A stretch of 60,489 nt of DNA from Clostridia bacterium (GTDB taxonomy: Bacteria > Bacillota > Clostridia > Oscillospirales > QAKW01), in contig JAFZEA010000008.1 in the NCBI GenBank assembly GCA_017560905.1, positions 1-60,489 on the forward strand, written 5' to 3'. Position 1 is the stretch's first letter. Each line of letters opens with the position of its first letter. The notes beneath the pieces are model-generated. The model made no database searches and had not been told where the DNA came from. It saw only the letters and a list, made by a program, of their open reading frames with translations. A program made the translations under genes and the position numbers. Below are positions 40,553-49,909 of this stretch, piece by piece.

Positions 40553-42898
40553 TTAGTCTTTGATCTCTTGCATTTCGAAGGCTTCGATCATATCGCCTTC
40601 CTTGATGTCGTTGTAGTTTTCAATGGTGATACCGCACTCATAGCCGGTCACCACTTCCTTGGCATCGTCTTTGAAACGCTTGAGAGAGGACAGCTCGCCC
40701 TCAAAAATAACGATATTGTCACGAAGCAGTCTGACAGAAGCAGATCTGACGATTTTACCGCTGCGCACGTAGCAACCCGCAATGGTGCCGACACCGCTGG
40801 CCTTGAAGGTCTGACGGACTTCGGCAGTACCCAGCACAACTTCCTTGAACTTGGGTGCAAGCATACCCTTCATAGCGGCCTCGATCTCCTCGATGCAGTC
40901 ATAGATAACACGGTAGGTGCGAATGTCAACACCGTCACGCTCAGCGCCTGTTTTGGCGTTGCTGTCGGGACGGACGTTGAAGCCGACAATGATGGCGCCC
41001 GAAGCGTTTGCCAGCATAACGTCGCTTTCGTTGATGCCGCCGACACCGCTGTGGATAACGCGAACGCGTACCTCTTCGTTGGTCAGTTTTTCCAAAGAAA
41101 CCTTAACCGCCTCGGCAGTACCCTGTACGTCTGCCTTGACGATGATGCTCAGTTCCTTCATCTCGCCCTCCTGGATTCTGCCGAACAGATCATCCAGAGA
41201 AACGGTGTACTGGCTCTGGCGGGCCTGCTTCTCTTCCTCACGGCGCTGTTCTGCCAGTTCACGGGCCAATCTCTCGTCTTCGACGACAAAGAAAGTATCA
41301 CCCGCCTGAGGCACGTCATTCATACCGATGATCTCAACCGGTACGCTGGGACCGGCATTCTTGACCTTCTGTCCCTTATAATCGGTCATAGCACGGACTT
41401 TACCCACGGCACAGCCCGCGATCAGAATATCACCGTTGTGCAGAGTACCGTTTTGTACCAGCAGGGTAGCAACGGGGCCTCTGCCCTTATCCAGTTTAGC
41501 TTCGATAACGGTACCCTTGGCGGTACGGTTGGGATTGGCCTTAAGCTCACGCATCTCGGCCACCAGATTGACCATCTCCAAAAGGGTGTCGATGTTATCT
41601 CTCTTAACGGCGGAAACGGGTACCATAATGGTCTCGCCGCCCCAATCCTCGCTGACCAGACCGTGTTCGGTCAATTCCTGCATAACACGATCGGGGTTGG
41701 CGCCGGGTTTATCCATTTTATTAATGGCAACGATAATCGGTATCTCAGCGGCCTTGGCATGGTTGATGGCCTCTACGGTCTGGGGCATAACGCCGTCATC
41801 GGCGGCAACCACCAGAATGGCAATATCAGTCGCCATGGCGCCGCGCAGACGCATCTGGGTAAAGGCGGCGTGTCCGGGTGTATCGAGGAAGGTCAGTGTC
41901 TGACCGCTGATCTTAACCTGATAAGCACCGATGTGCTGTGTAATACCGCCTGCTTCGCCGGAGGCAACATCGGCATCACGGATGGCATCCAGCAGAGAGG
42001 TCTTACCGTGGTCAACGTGACCCATAACGACCACAACGGGACTGCGGGGAATCAGATTTTCTTCCGCATCGTCGGTGTCGTCAATCAGTCTGTCCTCAAT
42101 GGTAAGGATGACCTCTTTCTCCACACGGCAGTGGAATTCCTCACCCACCAGATATGCAGTATCAAAGTCGATGGTCTGATTGACGTTGGCCATAACGCCC
42201 ATTTTCATAAGCTTCATAACTACTTCATTGACGTTGACCTTCATACGGGAGGCAAGCTCAGAAACGGTGATCTCATCAGGCACCAGTACCTTGAGCTGAG
42301 TTTTTTTACGCTGTTGCTCGATTCTCTTAAGACGCTCCTGCTCGCTTTCCTTCTTGCGCTTGGGTCCGCCGTACTGCTGCTTAAAGCCATTCTTTTTAAC
42401 GATCTTTTGCTTGTTGCTGGCGTTGGAAAACTTGGTGCTGGAGTGGCTGTCTGCCAACTCGTGCAGTTTTTCGTCATATTTTCCGAGATCTACGCTGCTG
42501 GTACGGGTGTCAACCACACGTACCGTTCTCTCATAGCTCTTCTCGGCAATGGGAGCAGGTGCCTTTTTCTCCTGCGGTTTTTCTTTTTTGGGCGCTTTTT
42601 GAGGTGCGGCGGCAGGAGTGGTGTCCTTTTCCTTCTTGCTCTCTTTCTTTTCTTGCTGAGGCCGGTCGGCGGGAGCAGGTTCTTCCTCCGCCTTCTGGCT
42701 CAAGAATTTGTCAAAGCTGTCCACGGCATACTTTTTGGAATAGTGATTGAGCAAAAAGTCCAGCTCCGGCACAGTAAGCAGTGCCATATGGGTACGCTCC
42801 TTTTTCTCCACCGCATCCAACAGCTTGATGATATCGGTACTTTTGCCACCTACATCCTTGGCAAATTCGTGAATTCTGTATTTCATCTCTAAACTCAT
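40553..42898 (-). CDS. infB: Translation initiation factor IF-2
   Basis: 781 residues. The GTPase domain has GHVDHGKTS (about residue 291), DTPGHAAF and NKMDKPGAN (NKxD). The N-terminus has [13 protein letters not shown] (IF2_N), and a lysine/glutamate/alanine-rich linker (about residues 70-160) follows. Domain C at the end carries initiator-tRNA binding ([14 protein letters not shown]). It positions fMet-tRNA on the 30S subunit. It overlaps ylxQ by four bases. M5 is an alternative start. Confidence 0.97.
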   Translation of the reverse strand: MSLEMKYRIHEFAKDVGGKSTDIIKLLDAVEKKERTHMALLTVPELDFLLNHYSKKYAVDSFDKFLSQKAEEEPAPADRPQQEKKESKKEKDTTPAAAPQKAPKKEKPQEKKAPAPIAEKSYERTVRVVDTRTSSVDLGKYDEKLHELADSHSSTKFSNASNKQKIVKKNGFKQQYGGPKRKKESEQERLKRIEQQRKKTQLKVLVPDEITVSELASRMKVNVNEVVMKLMKMGVMANVNQTIDFDTAYLVGEEFHCRVEKEVILTIEDRLIDDTDDAEENLIPRSPVVVVMGHVDHGKTSLLDAIRDADVASGEAGGITQHIGAYQVKISGQTLTFLDTPGHAAFTQMRLRGAMATDIAILVVAADDGVMPQTVEAINHAKAAEIPIIVAINKMDKPGANPDRVMQELTEHGLVSEDWGGETIMVPVSAVKRDNIDTLLEMVNLVAEMRELKANPNRTAKGTVIEAKLDKGRGPVATLLVQNGTLHNGDILIAGCAVGKVRAMTDYKGQKVKNAGPSVPVEIIGMNDVPQAGDTFFVVEDERLARELAEQRREEEKQARQSQYTVSLDDLFGRIQEGEMKELSIIVKADVQGTAEAVKVSLEKLTNEEVRVRVIHSGVGGINESDVMLANASGAIIVGFNVRPDSNAKTGAERDGVDIRTYRVIYDCIEEIEAAMKGMLAPKFKEVVLGTAEVRQTFKASGVGTIAGCYVRSGKIVRSASVRLLRDNIVIFEGELSSLKRFKDDAKEVVTGYECGITIENYNDIKEGDMIEAFEMQEIKD

Positions 42899-43218
42899 AA
42901 CGGTTTACCCCCTATCATTTTTTTCCGTTCTGCCAGCAGCAGGGCAGCAAAGCCCTCCTCGGTTATACTCACAATGCCCACCGGCTTTGTGCCGATGGCT
43001 ACGGAGATCTCCGCCATACTCAGCGGAAGATCGTAACAGGTGACGCCCTTACGGGCGGCCAACTGCATCACAGAATTACGGGTACGGGCAGAAACATCTG
43101 CCGTTAAAAAAATCAGTTGTGCTGTATCCAGTCCCTCGGTGACCATATCAAAGCCGTAGTTCAGCTTACCCGCGCGGCGGGCCAGTCCCAAGGTGGATAA
43201 AAACTTAGTCTGTTGCAT
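42895..43218 (-). CDS. ylxQ: L7Ae family K-turn RNA-binding protein, YlxQ-like
   Basis: 107 residues of the L7Ae/L30e fold: [21 protein letters not shown] at the start and [22 protein letters not shown] mid-protein match the YlxQ ribosomal-protein-like family. Such proteins bind kink-turn RNA. The ATG at 43218 (MQQTKF) is inside the end of ylxR, with GGAGC upstream. An in-frame start at 43245 is less likely. Conserved position between ylxR and infB. Confidence 0.92.
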   Translation of the reverse strand: MQQTKFLSTLGLARRAGKLNYGFDMVTEGLDTAQLIFLTADVSARTRNSVMQLAARKGVTCYDLPLSMAEISVAIGTKPVGIVSITEEGFAALLLAERKKMIGGKPL

Positions 43219-43474
43219 CGGCAAGCTCCTCTCTGAGCTTGACAAAAATCTCCGACGGAATTTCCATAGAGAAAGAACGGCTGAGCTTTTTGTTTTTCTC
43301 CAGTTTATTCAGGCAGTCGGCGTTGTTACAAATATAAGCGCCCCGACCCGACTTTTTGCCGGTAATGTCCACCGAGATGTCACCCTCTTTGGTCTTAACG
43401 ATGCGAATGAGCTGTGACTTGGGACGACCCTCGCCGCAACCCAGACACAGACGCATAGGTACTTTTTTGTTCAA
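43205..43474 (-). CDS. ylxR: YlxR/RnpM family RNA-binding protein
   Basis: 89 residues. MRLCLGCGEGRPKSQLIRIVK and GKKSGRGAYICNNADCLNKL are the YlxR signature, with two cysteine pairs. Family members bind RNA, and the Bacillus homologue has been described as an RNase P modulator. The first few residues (MNKKVP) precede the conserved core. It begins ten bases past nusA, overlaps ylxQ, and keeps the classical nusA-ylxR-ylxQ-infB order. Confidence 0.92.
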   Translation of the reverse strand: MNKKVPMRLCLGCGEGRPKSQLIRIVKTKEGDISVDITGKKSGRGAYICNNADCLNKLEKNKKLSRSFSMEIPSEIFVKLREELADATD

Positions 43475-43484
43475 GCTCTATCAC

Positions 43485-44531
43485 CTATACCTTTGACAGC
43501 GGCTTGATGTCGATCTTATAGCCGGTGAGCTTGGCAGCCAGACGGGCATTCTGTCCCTCTTTGCCGATGGCAAGAGAAAGCTGGTCGTCACTGACCACCA
43601 CGCTACAGGTGTGGCCGTCTACATCGGCGGCTACGGAAATGATATCGGCGGGTGCCAAGGCTTGCGCAATGTAAGTTTCGGGATCCTCGCTATAGCGGAT
43701 GATATCTACCTTTTCGCCCTTGAGCTCGTCACAGATGTGTGCGATTCTCTGTCCCTTGGCACCGATACAGGCACCTACGGGATCTACACTCTCATCCGAG
43801 GAAAATACGGCGATCTTGGTACGGGAGCCTGCCTCTCTGGCAATGCTCTTGATCTCTACGATACCCTCAAAGATTTCGGGAACTTCCAGTTCAAAAAGTC
43901 TTTTGACCAGTCCGCTGTGTGTACGGGAGATGAGAGCCTGCGGACCTCTTTTGGTTTCTCTGACTTCGCTGACGTAGATCTTGATATGGTCACCCTCTTT
44001 GAGCACTTCTCCGGGGATCTGCTCGTTCTTGATAAGCATAGCCTCGCTCTTGCCGATGGTCAGCAGAGCATTTCCGTTGGGCTCGATACGGGAAACCACG
44101 GTCGAGAGGATCTCAAACTCCTTGGAGTTGAGTTCCTGATACAGCAGACCTCTTTCGGCATCGCGGATGCCCTGGATGATAACTTGCTTGGCGGTCTGCG
44201 CAGCAATACGGCCAAACTCCTTGGTCTTCACTTCACAGTTGAGAACGTCGCCAACTTTGGCGCGCTTGCTGTGCTTGGCATGTGCTTCACTGAGGAAGAT
44301 CTGAGCGTTGGGATTTTCCATTGTTTCGCTGTCGTCAATAACGATCTTCTGCAGACAAAGCTTGATGTCCTTTTTGTCACGGTTGATGATCACAACGGCG
44401 TTGTCGGAGGAGCCGTATGCTTTTTTGGCGGCGCTCATAAGTGCGGCCTCGACCTTCTCCAGCATATACTCCTGCGGAATACCCCGCTCTGCTTCAATCA
44501 TTTCAATGGCGGTAAAAAATTCGGTGTTCAT
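43485..44531 (-). CDS. nusA: Transcription termination/antitermination factor NusA
   Basis: 348 residues, the short Firmicutes form without the C-terminal acidic repeats. The N-terminal RNA-polymerase-binding domain ([18 protein letters not shown]), an S1 domain, and two KH domains ([22 protein letters not shown] and [19 protein letters not shown]) are all visible. It modulates pausing, termination and antitermination. RBS GGAGG-like. It follows rimP by 27 bases. Confidence 0.97.
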   Translation of the reverse strand: MNTEFFTAIEMIEAERGIPQEYMLEKVEAALMSAAKKAYGSSDNAVVIINRDKKDIKLCLQKIVIDDSETMENPNAQIFLSEAHAKHSKRAKVGDVLNCEVKTKEFGRIAAQTAKQVIIQGIRDAERGLLYQELNSKEFEILSTVVSRIEPNGNALLTIGKSEAMLIKNEQIPGEVLKEGDHIKIYVSEVRETKRGPQALISRTHSGLVKRLFELEVPEIFEGIVEIKSIAREAGSRTKIAVFSSDESVDPVGACIGAKGQRIAHICDELKGEKVDIIRYSEDPETYIAQALAPADIISVAADVDGHTCSVVVSDDQLSLAIGKEGQNARLAAKLTGYKIDIKPLSKV

Positions 44532-44558
44532 TTTTTGTTATTTCCTCCGTTCTTTATT

Positions 44559-45017
44559 TTAAAACTCAATGTAGGGGCGTATCAATGCCGCTTCCTTCTG
44601 GGAAAAGGTAATTTGTGTTTCCCCTGCTTCTATGGTAAAGTTTCCCTCGGCAAAATCTACCAGCCGCCCGACAAATTCCTTTTGTCCCTCGTGGGCCTTG
44701 TAGAGTCTGACCTCGATCATCTCTCCCATAAAATAATGAAAATCCTTTTCTTTTTTCAAATGTCTGTCCAGTCCCACAGAGCTGACCTCCAGATAGTAGG
44801 CCTCTCGTATCGGGTCTGCCTTGTCCAGCGCAGGATCCAGCGCACGGCTGACCGCCTCACACTGTTCTATATCCACGCCGTCGGGCGCATCGATATAGAT
44901 CCTCAGATATCGGGTGCCGCCCTCCTTGACATATTCCACGTCATAGAGCTCCACACCGATGTCCTCCACGATCGGACGGGCAATCTCGGTTACAACGCTT
45001 TCCACATCTTTCTTCAC
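44559..45017 (-). CDS. rimP: Ribosome maturation factor RimP
   Basis: 152 residues. It acts in 30S subunit maturation. GVELYDVEYVKEGGTRYLRIYID and LEVSSVGLDRHLKKEKDFHYFMGE are family signatures. The start is uncertain: GTG at 45017 lies 8 bases after GGGAGAGG and is my choice. A TTG at 45035 would overlap that ribosome-binding site. First gene of the nusA-infB operon, with a terminator-like hairpin in its leader (45041-45066). Confidence 0.92.
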   Translation of the reverse strand: MKKDVESVVTEIARPIVEDIGVELYDVEYVKEGGTRYLRIYIDAPDGVDIEQCEAVSRALDPALDKADPIREAYYLEVSSVGLDRHLKKEKDFHYFMGEMIEVRLYKAHEGQKEFVGRLVDFAEGNFTIEAGETQITFSQKEAALIRPYIEF

Positions 45018-45040
45018 TTGTTTCACCTCTCCCAAAACAA

Positions 45041-45109
45041 AAGTGGACTGTCCCGACAGTCCACTTAGTATTCTACCAATAAATTAACACATATTTACAC
45101 TTTTGTCAA
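45041..45109 (-). promoter_or_regulatory. rimP-nusA operon promoter and leader attenuator
   Basis: Minus-strand TTGACA (45104-45109), 17 bases, TAATTT (45081-45086). The short leader then forms a perfect 12-bp hairpin (45041-45052 / 45055-45066, containing GTGGACTGTC) followed by TTTTGTTTT and, right after that, the ribosome-binding site. The hairpin plus T-run is a rho-independent terminator in the leader. As the operon encodes NusA, autoregulation by attenuation is plausible. Confidence 0.75.
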
Positions 45110-45132
45110 GAGATTTTACCATTTTACTGTGA

Positions 45133-45161
45133 TTGACTTTTATATAATAATCTAATATAAT
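45133..45161 (+). promoter_or_regulatory. gtrA promoter
   Basis: TTGACT (45133-45138) and TATAAT (45156-45161) with a 17-base spacer, about 30 bases before the gtrA start (AAAGGACGTGAATTATG). Confidence 0.85.
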
Positions 45162-45190
45162 GTAACTATGCAAAAGAAAGGACGTGAATT

Positions 45191-45655
45191 ATGAAACAAC
45201 GCATTATTTCTCTGTGCAAAAAATATCGGGAACTGTTGCTGTATCTTGTTGTCGGCTTTTCCGCTACAGCAATTAATTTTGTTTTATATGTGATGTTCAA
45301 TGCCGTGCTGGGAGATGCATTGTATCAGGTCAGTAACGTCATCGCCTGGCTGGTTTCCACCACTTTCGGCTTTTTTATGTACAAGCTGATTGTATTCCGC
45401 AGTATGAGTATGCACATCACCCGTTTGCTCGTTGAGGGCACGGAGTTTTATCTGGCGCGCATCTTTTCGCTGATTCTGGAAACCGTAGGTCTATACTTGC
45501 TGATCGATGTACTGGATTTCAGCCGTTTCGGTTGTCACCTCATCATACTGATCACGGGTGAAACTATCGCCAAATTTATTATGCTGGTCATTACCACCAT
45601 CAGCAATTATATTTTCAGCAAATTTATCGTTTTCAAAGCCAAGAAAGGGGACTGA
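45191..45655 (+). CDS. GtrA family membrane protein
   Basis: 154 residues with four transmembrane helices. YLVVGFSATAINFVLYVMF and VSNVIAWLVSTTFGFFMYKLIVFRS match GtrA proteins, thought to flip undecaprenyl-phosphate sugars or to work with glycosyltransferases at the membrane. The C-terminal half carries the conserved TISNYIFSKFIVF. The cognate glycosyltransferase is not adjacent. It is cotranscribed with the SLH protein gene, whose start is two bases past its stop codon. Confidence 0.92.
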   Translation: MKQRIISLCKKYRELLLYLVVGFSATAINFVLYVMFNAVLGDALYQVSNVIAWLVSTTFGFFMYKLIVFRSMSMHITRLLVEGTEFYLARIFSLILETVGLYLLIDVLDFSRFGCHLIILITGETIAKFIMLVITTISNYIFSKFIVFKAKKGD

Positions 45656-45657
45656 AT

Positions 45658-47322
45658 ATGAAACTGCGCCGAACCGTAAGCATATTACTGTGTGTACTGC
45701 TCGCATTGAGCATTTGCCCTTTTGCTGTGGCGGATACCGTAATCGAAATCTCTGATGCCGCCGACCTTGACAACATCCGCAACAATTTAAGCGGCAACTA
45801 TATCTTGACCGCCGATATTACACTGACCGAGGACTTTTTCCCCATTGGACTGAAACTGAACAATCAAGGCACGGGATATCAGGCGGTCGCTTTTACCGGC
45901 ACATTGGACGGTAACGGCCACACCATATCCGGTCTTTCCGTTACCGTTGATGAAAATACCGATAAACCTTTCTTCTATATCGGCTTGTTCGCCGACAACG
46001 ACGGTACGATCAAAAACCTGATCATAGACAACGCCACCTTTACCGCAAACGTCAATACCACGGTCAGTGCTGTCAATGTCGGCTTTTTTGCCGCTACTTG
46101 CGCAGGCACCGTACAGAACTGTGCGGTCACCCGTTCTGCGGCGCAAATCAGTGTTGATACCGTTATTTATGCCGGCGGTATCGCAGGCTATCATACCGGC
46201 CGTATCATAGACTGTTATTTTGACGGCACGCTGAGTGCCACCGCCTTGAACGGCAACGTCATTAACGTGGGCGGTATTGCAGGCCGCAGTTACAGCACGG
46301 AGTCTTTGCTGCAGACCTCCTTGTCTGTCGGCACGGTCACGGGCGACATCTGCTCAGACGACGAAAACAAGATTGCCACCAATCAGCGAGTCGGTGATAT
46401 TGCGGGCTATATTTCCGGCAAAGTAAACTACGTTTACGCCAAGAAGAACAACACGCTTGCCGTCGGGCAGAATTCTGCCGGCACCGCCGACCGAAACCAA
46501 AATGTTTTTGCTCAGCTGACCACCCAAGAGCTCAAAACATACGAAAGCTTTGAAACCTTTGATTTTACCAACATCTGGCTGATGAAAGCCGATCATCCCG
46601 CTCTGCAGATCACCCATACACACACCGCAGGCGATTGGCAGATCGTGACACAACCCACCTATCTCAAAAAGGGACTGCGCGAGCAATGCTGCCAAAGTTG
46701 TGGCGCCACGCTGAGTACCAAATCCATTACCAAACTGCAGGGCAAGGACGTCTCCAACGTCTTTACCGATATCAAAAAGAGCGACTGGTACTACAAAAAC
46801 GATTCGATCTACTATGCCTACAATCAAGGGCTGTTCAACGGTACCACCAAAAATACCTTTGCTCCCGAAATGGGAATGGATCGGGCTATGTTTGTCACCG
46901 TGTTGGGACGCCTATACGGCGCAGATACCCGAAAGGGCGGCATTACAAAATTTGAGGACGTCGACCCCGACCACTACTATGCCCCCTACGTCAAATGGGC
47001 AAGCGAGGGCGGCATTGTCAACGGTATTTCCGAAACCGAGTTTAATCCCACCGACAAGATCACCCGTGAGCAAATCTGCGCCATGCTGATCCGCTATTGC
47101 GATTTTGCTGACATCACCTTACAAAAGAGCAATGCAACCATTCCGTTTATCGATCAAAGCAGTGTTTCCCCCTACGCCAAAAAAGCAGTGTCCGCCTGTC
47201 AGCGGGCAGGACTGATAAACGGCGAAAAGGTAGGTCAAGGCTACCGCTTCCACCCCGTCAACAACGCAAGTCGTGCGGAGGTCGCCACCATTATGCTCAA
47301 CTTTGCAAAAAAATATCTCTAA
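45658..47322 (+). CDS. Secreted surface protein, beta-strand repeats plus three SLH domains
   Basis: 554 residues. The signal peptide (about 1-25) is followed by a right-handed beta-helix-like region: FTGTLDGNGHTISGLSVTV, AGGIAGYHTGRIIDCYFDG and VGGIAGRSYSTESLLQTSL, which are GLUG-type repeats. A linker with a CxxC-type pair follows (REQCCQSCGATL, about 340-350). Three SLH domains fill the C-terminal ~190 residues (ending RAEVATIMLNFAKKYL). It would be anchored in the wall by SLH. The C-terminal 16 residues nearly match those of the SLH protein at 59932, showing a shared module. Confidence 0.9.
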   Translation: MKLRRTVSILLCVLLALSICPFAVADTVIEISDAADLDNIRNNLSGNYILTADITLTEDFFPIGLKLNNQGTGYQAVAFTGTLDGNGHTISGLSVTVDENTDKPFFYIGLFADNDGTIKNLIIDNATFTANVNTTVSAVNVGFFAATCAGTVQNCAVTRSAAQISVDTVIYAGGIAGYHTGRIIDCYFDGTLSATALNGNVINVGGIAGRSYSTESLLQTSLSVGTVTGDICSDDENKIATNQRVGDIAGYISGKVNYVYAKKNNTLAVGQNSAGTADRNQNVFAQLTTQELKTYESFETFDFTNIWLMKADHPALQITHTHTAGDWQIVTQPTYLKKGLREQCCQSCGATLSTKSITKLQGKDVSNVFTDIKKSDWYYKNDSIYYAYNQGLFNGTTKNTFAPEMGMDRAMFVTVLGRLYGADTRKGGITKFEDVDPDHYYAPYVKWASEGGIVNGISETEFNPTDKITREQICAMLIRYCDFADITLQKSNATIPFIDQSSVSPYAKKAVSACQRAGLINGEKVGQGYRFHPVNNASRAEVATIMLNFAKKYL

Positions 47323-47328
47323 TACCCA

Positions 47329-47360
47329 AAAAGACGAACAGATATCTCTGTTCGTCTTTT
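47329..47360 (+). terminator. Terminator of the gtrA-SLH operon
   Basis: AAAAGACGAACAGA-tatc-TCTGTTCGTCTTTT, a perfect 14-bp stem followed by T-rich sequence, directly after the SLH gene. Another stem, AAAAAAGGGG/CCCCTTTTTT, overlaps the end of the next (minus-strand) gene at 47375-47399. Confidence 0.9.
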
Positions 47361-47384
47361 TCTTCTATGCATTTAAAAAAGGGG

Positions 47385-47618
47385 TTAGACCCCTTTTTTA
47401 AATTTTCTGTTTTTGTTGATAAGATAGTATACGGGAATGGATGCCATCGGAAACAGCATACCGACCAGCATTCCCATTTTCAGCCCCAACAGCGAATATG
47501 ACGTATCGTAAAGCGTTCTGAACGTAAGAAATAACACGGGCGACAGATTTCCGATAACGGACATCGTAATATTGCCCATATAGCAACCCGGCTTCACTCT
47601 ACGGTATTGCTTTGACAT
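47385..47618 (-). CDS. 77-residue small membrane protein, unknown function
   Basis: The ATG at 47618 follows AAGGAGA. Two hydrophobic segments (about residues 16-35 and 43-65) with a basic N-terminus (MSKQYRRVKPG) and a basic C-terminus (NKNRKFKKGV). I recognise no family. A terminator-like stem overlaps its stop codon. It lies just downstream of the HD protein gene (25-base gap) and may be cotranscribed with it. Confidence 0.6.
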   Translation of the reverse strand: MSKQYRRVKPGCYMGNITMSVIGNLSPVLFLTFRTLYDTSYSLLGLKMGMLVGMLFPMASIPVYYLINKNRKFKKGV

Positions 47619-47642
47619 TGCAGTTCTCCTTGTTTTTGCTTG

Positions 47643-48206
47643 CTATTCTTTAATACCAAGCCCCAACTCATCGGCATATTCCTTCATCGCGCCGATGCAG
47701 ATCTCTGCCACATCTCTGACCTCCATCCCCAGCATCTCACAACCCTTGGTGATGACGGCTCTGTCACAGCCTGCGGCAAATTTTTTATCCTTAAACTTTT
47801 TCATAAAGCTCTTGAGCTCCATATCGGTAATACCGGCAGGACGCATACGAGCAGCGGCCTGAATGATGCCTGTCAGCTCGTCCACTGTATAAAGAGATTT
47901 CTCCATTAACGTCAGCGGCTCGACATCGCACACCAGACCGTAGCCGTGCGCCATAATACCGCGCACTTCCGTTTCGGTCAGGCCTGCCGCCAACAGCGGC
48001 GCCTCCGTGTGCTGCAGATGTTCCTCGGGATACTGCTCATAATCATAATCGTGCAAATAACCGATGGCTTGCCAAAGCGCCTTATCTTCACCGAAATGCT
48101 CGGCCATACCTCCCATTGCCGCCATTACGTTTTTGGCGTGCAAAAACAAATGCTCTTGCGAAGTTGTACTTGCCAATAATTCCTTGGCTCTATCAAGTGT
48201 CAGCAT
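47643..48206 (-). CDS. HD domain protein
   Basis: 187 residues. It has a compact HD-superfamily fold: an early histidine region (FLHAKNVMAAMGGMAEHFGED), LHDYDYEQYPEEHLQHTEAP with the HD pair, then IMAHGYGL with another metal histidine and an aspartate in TVDELTG. These are metal-dependent phosphohydrolases, and small stand-alone members act on nucleotides. The substrate is unknown. Start ATG with AGAGGGG upstream. It sits directly downstream of a pseudogene. Confidence 0.85.
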   Translation of the reverse strand: MLTLDRAKELLASTTSQEHLFLHAKNVMAAMGGMAEHFGEDKALWQAIGYLHDYDYEQYPEEHLQHTEAPLLAAGLTETEVRGIMAHGYGLVCDVEPLTLMEKSLYTVDELTGIIQAAARMRPAGITDMELKSFMKKFKDKKFAAGCDRAVITKGCEMLGMEVRDVAEICIGAMKEYADELGLGIKE

Positions 48207-48224
48207 ATTTTTCCCCTCTGAAAT

Positions 48225-48711
48225 TTATTGTTCTGTTTTCACCCAGTTGAGCTGTACGGGCAAAGAAGTATCCTCCATAAATACGATCTTAAAGCTTGCC
48301 GGTAATTCATCTTCATCTGTCATAAAATACACGTATTTTTCACAGTCGTATTTTTTTGATAAGCGCCACAACTTTATCAAGATATTCCGGCTTATCCCCA
48401 CCCGTCTTGAGGTAAATGTTCACAATGCAGTGGCAGGCAAATTTTTTTGAGAATATCCTCAAAGGTGGGAATCCTCATTCCCGCATACTGCTCGCCACGG
48501 CGGCGCCGAAGGCAGGCAGACTGTTTTCGGGCGCCACGGTATTAAAGCCGCGATGTGCGCACACTCTGGGATAGGGTGTGATCGCATCGGGAGGCACAAT
48601 GATATCCATACTCTCATCACACTGGCCAATAAGCTCCATCTCTTTTTCAAAATATTTATCCGTTTCCGAAAAGTCCACGGAATACGGCGGTTGAATAATA
48701 CAAACTTTCAT
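48225..48711 (-). pseudogene. Chimeric remnant: nitrilase N-terminus fused to glycerophosphodiester phosphodiesterase pieces
   Basis: From the ATG at 48711 the frame reads MKVCIIQPPYS and CDESMDIIVPP, the opening of a carbon-nitrogen hydrolase. It then switches abruptly to PRVCAHRGFN and APENSLPAFGAAVASS, the HRG...PENS opening of a glycerophosphodiester phosphodiesterase. Further on, in shifted frames, come MRIPTFEDILKK and YLKTGGDKPEYLDKVVALIKK, then YDCEKYVYFMTDEDELP. Frame breaks fall at runs of seven A (AAAAAAAT) near 48445 and 48345. At least one large deletion joined two genes, and point decay followed. The final TAA is at 48225. Confidence 0.8.
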
Positions 48712-48750
48712 AATATAACTACTTTATGTCGAACATTTTGGCCAATGAGA

Positions 48751-48808
48751 AAAAAGACAGCGTTTTGCGGTGCTCTTACAAAAAGCGCCGCAACAAACTG
48801 TCTTTTTT
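48751..48808 (-). terminator. Terminator of the DUF4282-like gene
   Basis: AAAAAGACAG...CTGTCTTTTT with an imperfect inner stem (TGCGG/CCGCA). It lies just beyond the stop codon of the gene at 48815, with a T-run on both strands. Confidence 0.75.
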
Positions 48809-48814
48809 ATGTTT

Positions 48815-49303
48815 TTATTCGTTATAGGGTTGGGCTGCAACAGGTGCCTCAACAGGAGCAGGTGCCTCAACAGGAGCCGCAGCCTCTTTATGCTGATCTT
48901 TGAGCTTGTTGTTGATCTGAATAGTATTCTTAACCAGAAGAATAAACATCATACATCCCTCAAAAGCCAGACGGAGTACGATGGGGCCAACGATCAGCAG
49001 CAACAGACCGTAACCGCCGTACCACTGAAAATAACCGCCGTAATAGCCATCATACACAGAGAAGCCAAAGATGGACAGAACGCCGTAGCAAACGCACAGT
49101 ACAGTTAATAATATGTACAGTCCGCGCAAGATCTTCTCAATAAAAAGAGTCTTGAAATCAAAGATATCTGCTACGATCTGACCGATTTTAGGCAACTTTT
49201 CTCTTTTTCTTTCGGGAAGAAGGAAAATGTGCACCAAAACAGTCAATGTAATAGCAGAAAGAATGGCCAACGCCGTAATAATAGGCAGTGTGTTAATGTT
49301 CAT
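48815..49303 (-). CDS. DUF4282-like membrane protein
   Basis: 162 residues starting at the ATG at 49303 with AGGAGG upstream. An in-frame ATG at 49426 would add 41 residues of unrelated sequence. An N-terminal TM segment is followed by a cytoplasmic loop (KIGQIVADIFDFKTLFIEKILRGLYILLTVL), a second and third TM, and a Pro/Ala/Glu tail (AAAPVEAPAPVEAPV). The F-D-F...EKILR pattern is typical of DUF4282 proteins, small membrane proteins of unknown role. Alternative families cannot be excluded. Confidence 0.7.
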   Translation of the reverse strand: MNINTLPIITALAILSAITLTVLVHIFLLPERKREKLPKIGQIVADIFDFKTLFIEKILRGLYILLTVLCVCYGVLSIFGFSVYDGYYGGYFQWYGGYGLLLLIVGPIVLRLAFEGCMMFILLVKNTIQINNKLKDQHKEAAAPVEAPAPVEAPVAAQPYNE

Positions 49304-49454
49304 AATATACCTCCTAAATTTATTAATTATATAATAACAAAACCGCACAAAATTGTCAAAATTTATTTTCCCTTTTTTGCCACGTTGACAACAAAAGTAC
49401 CATAAGTTAAAATGTGTCAACCGCATTTAGTGCAAGGATCGTCAAGTCAAGGGG

Positions 49455-49851
49455 TGAGAATATTAAAAACTTTACTATAAAAACACCCAAAGGACCCGAC
49501 CGTGTCAGACTTCGTCCCGTTGTCATATTCGGCTCTGAGGGAACAGATGGCATCATTTGTATGACAAGGATGTTGCTGGATGCTTTTGTCACCGAAGCGG
49601 CGCTCACTGTCCCGGGGACAAAATGCCGCATCCCCGATGAACAAAGCGGAAAAAGTGACGTCTTTTTCTATCCCAACGGACTTATTAACTATGTCGGCGG
49701 CCAACCCTTTATCAAAGAGATCGAGGCCACGGGGCAAGACAGATACAACAAACGGTCTGCCTTACCGCCCTCAAAGATCCGATCGATTTACTCGCACAGA
49801 TCCTCATTGCGCGGTGCCGCACACTCCGGCGCATCTATACCCAAAGCATAG
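49455..49851 (+). pseudogene. Degenerate GyrB/GHKL-like ATPase fragment
   Basis: In the 606-base gap before the DEAD-box gene, a plus-strand frame reads FTIKTPKGPDRVRLRPVVIFGSEGTDG and then MTRMLLDAFVTEAAL. This resembles the start of GyrB/ParE-like proteins (VRxRPGxxxGSxGxxG... then the ATP-binding helix with a glutamate). The similarity fades after about residue 75 and the frame then runs through low-quality sequence to a stop at 49851. There is no ribosome-binding site of note and the ATP-binding asparagine/glycine motifs are absent. I read it as a remnant. A chance resemblance is possible. Confidence 0.4.
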
Positions 49852-49909
49852 GTAAGCGAAGTGCATATTCCGTCCAAAGAATTTTGATTTAACAGTACAA
49901 ACCTCTTTC

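Noticed and set aside
40550-42892. A 780-codon open frame on the plus strand
   Set aside because: It is the reverse of infB, has no ribosome-binding site or family match, and its composition mirrors the antisense codons of a strongly conserved gene.
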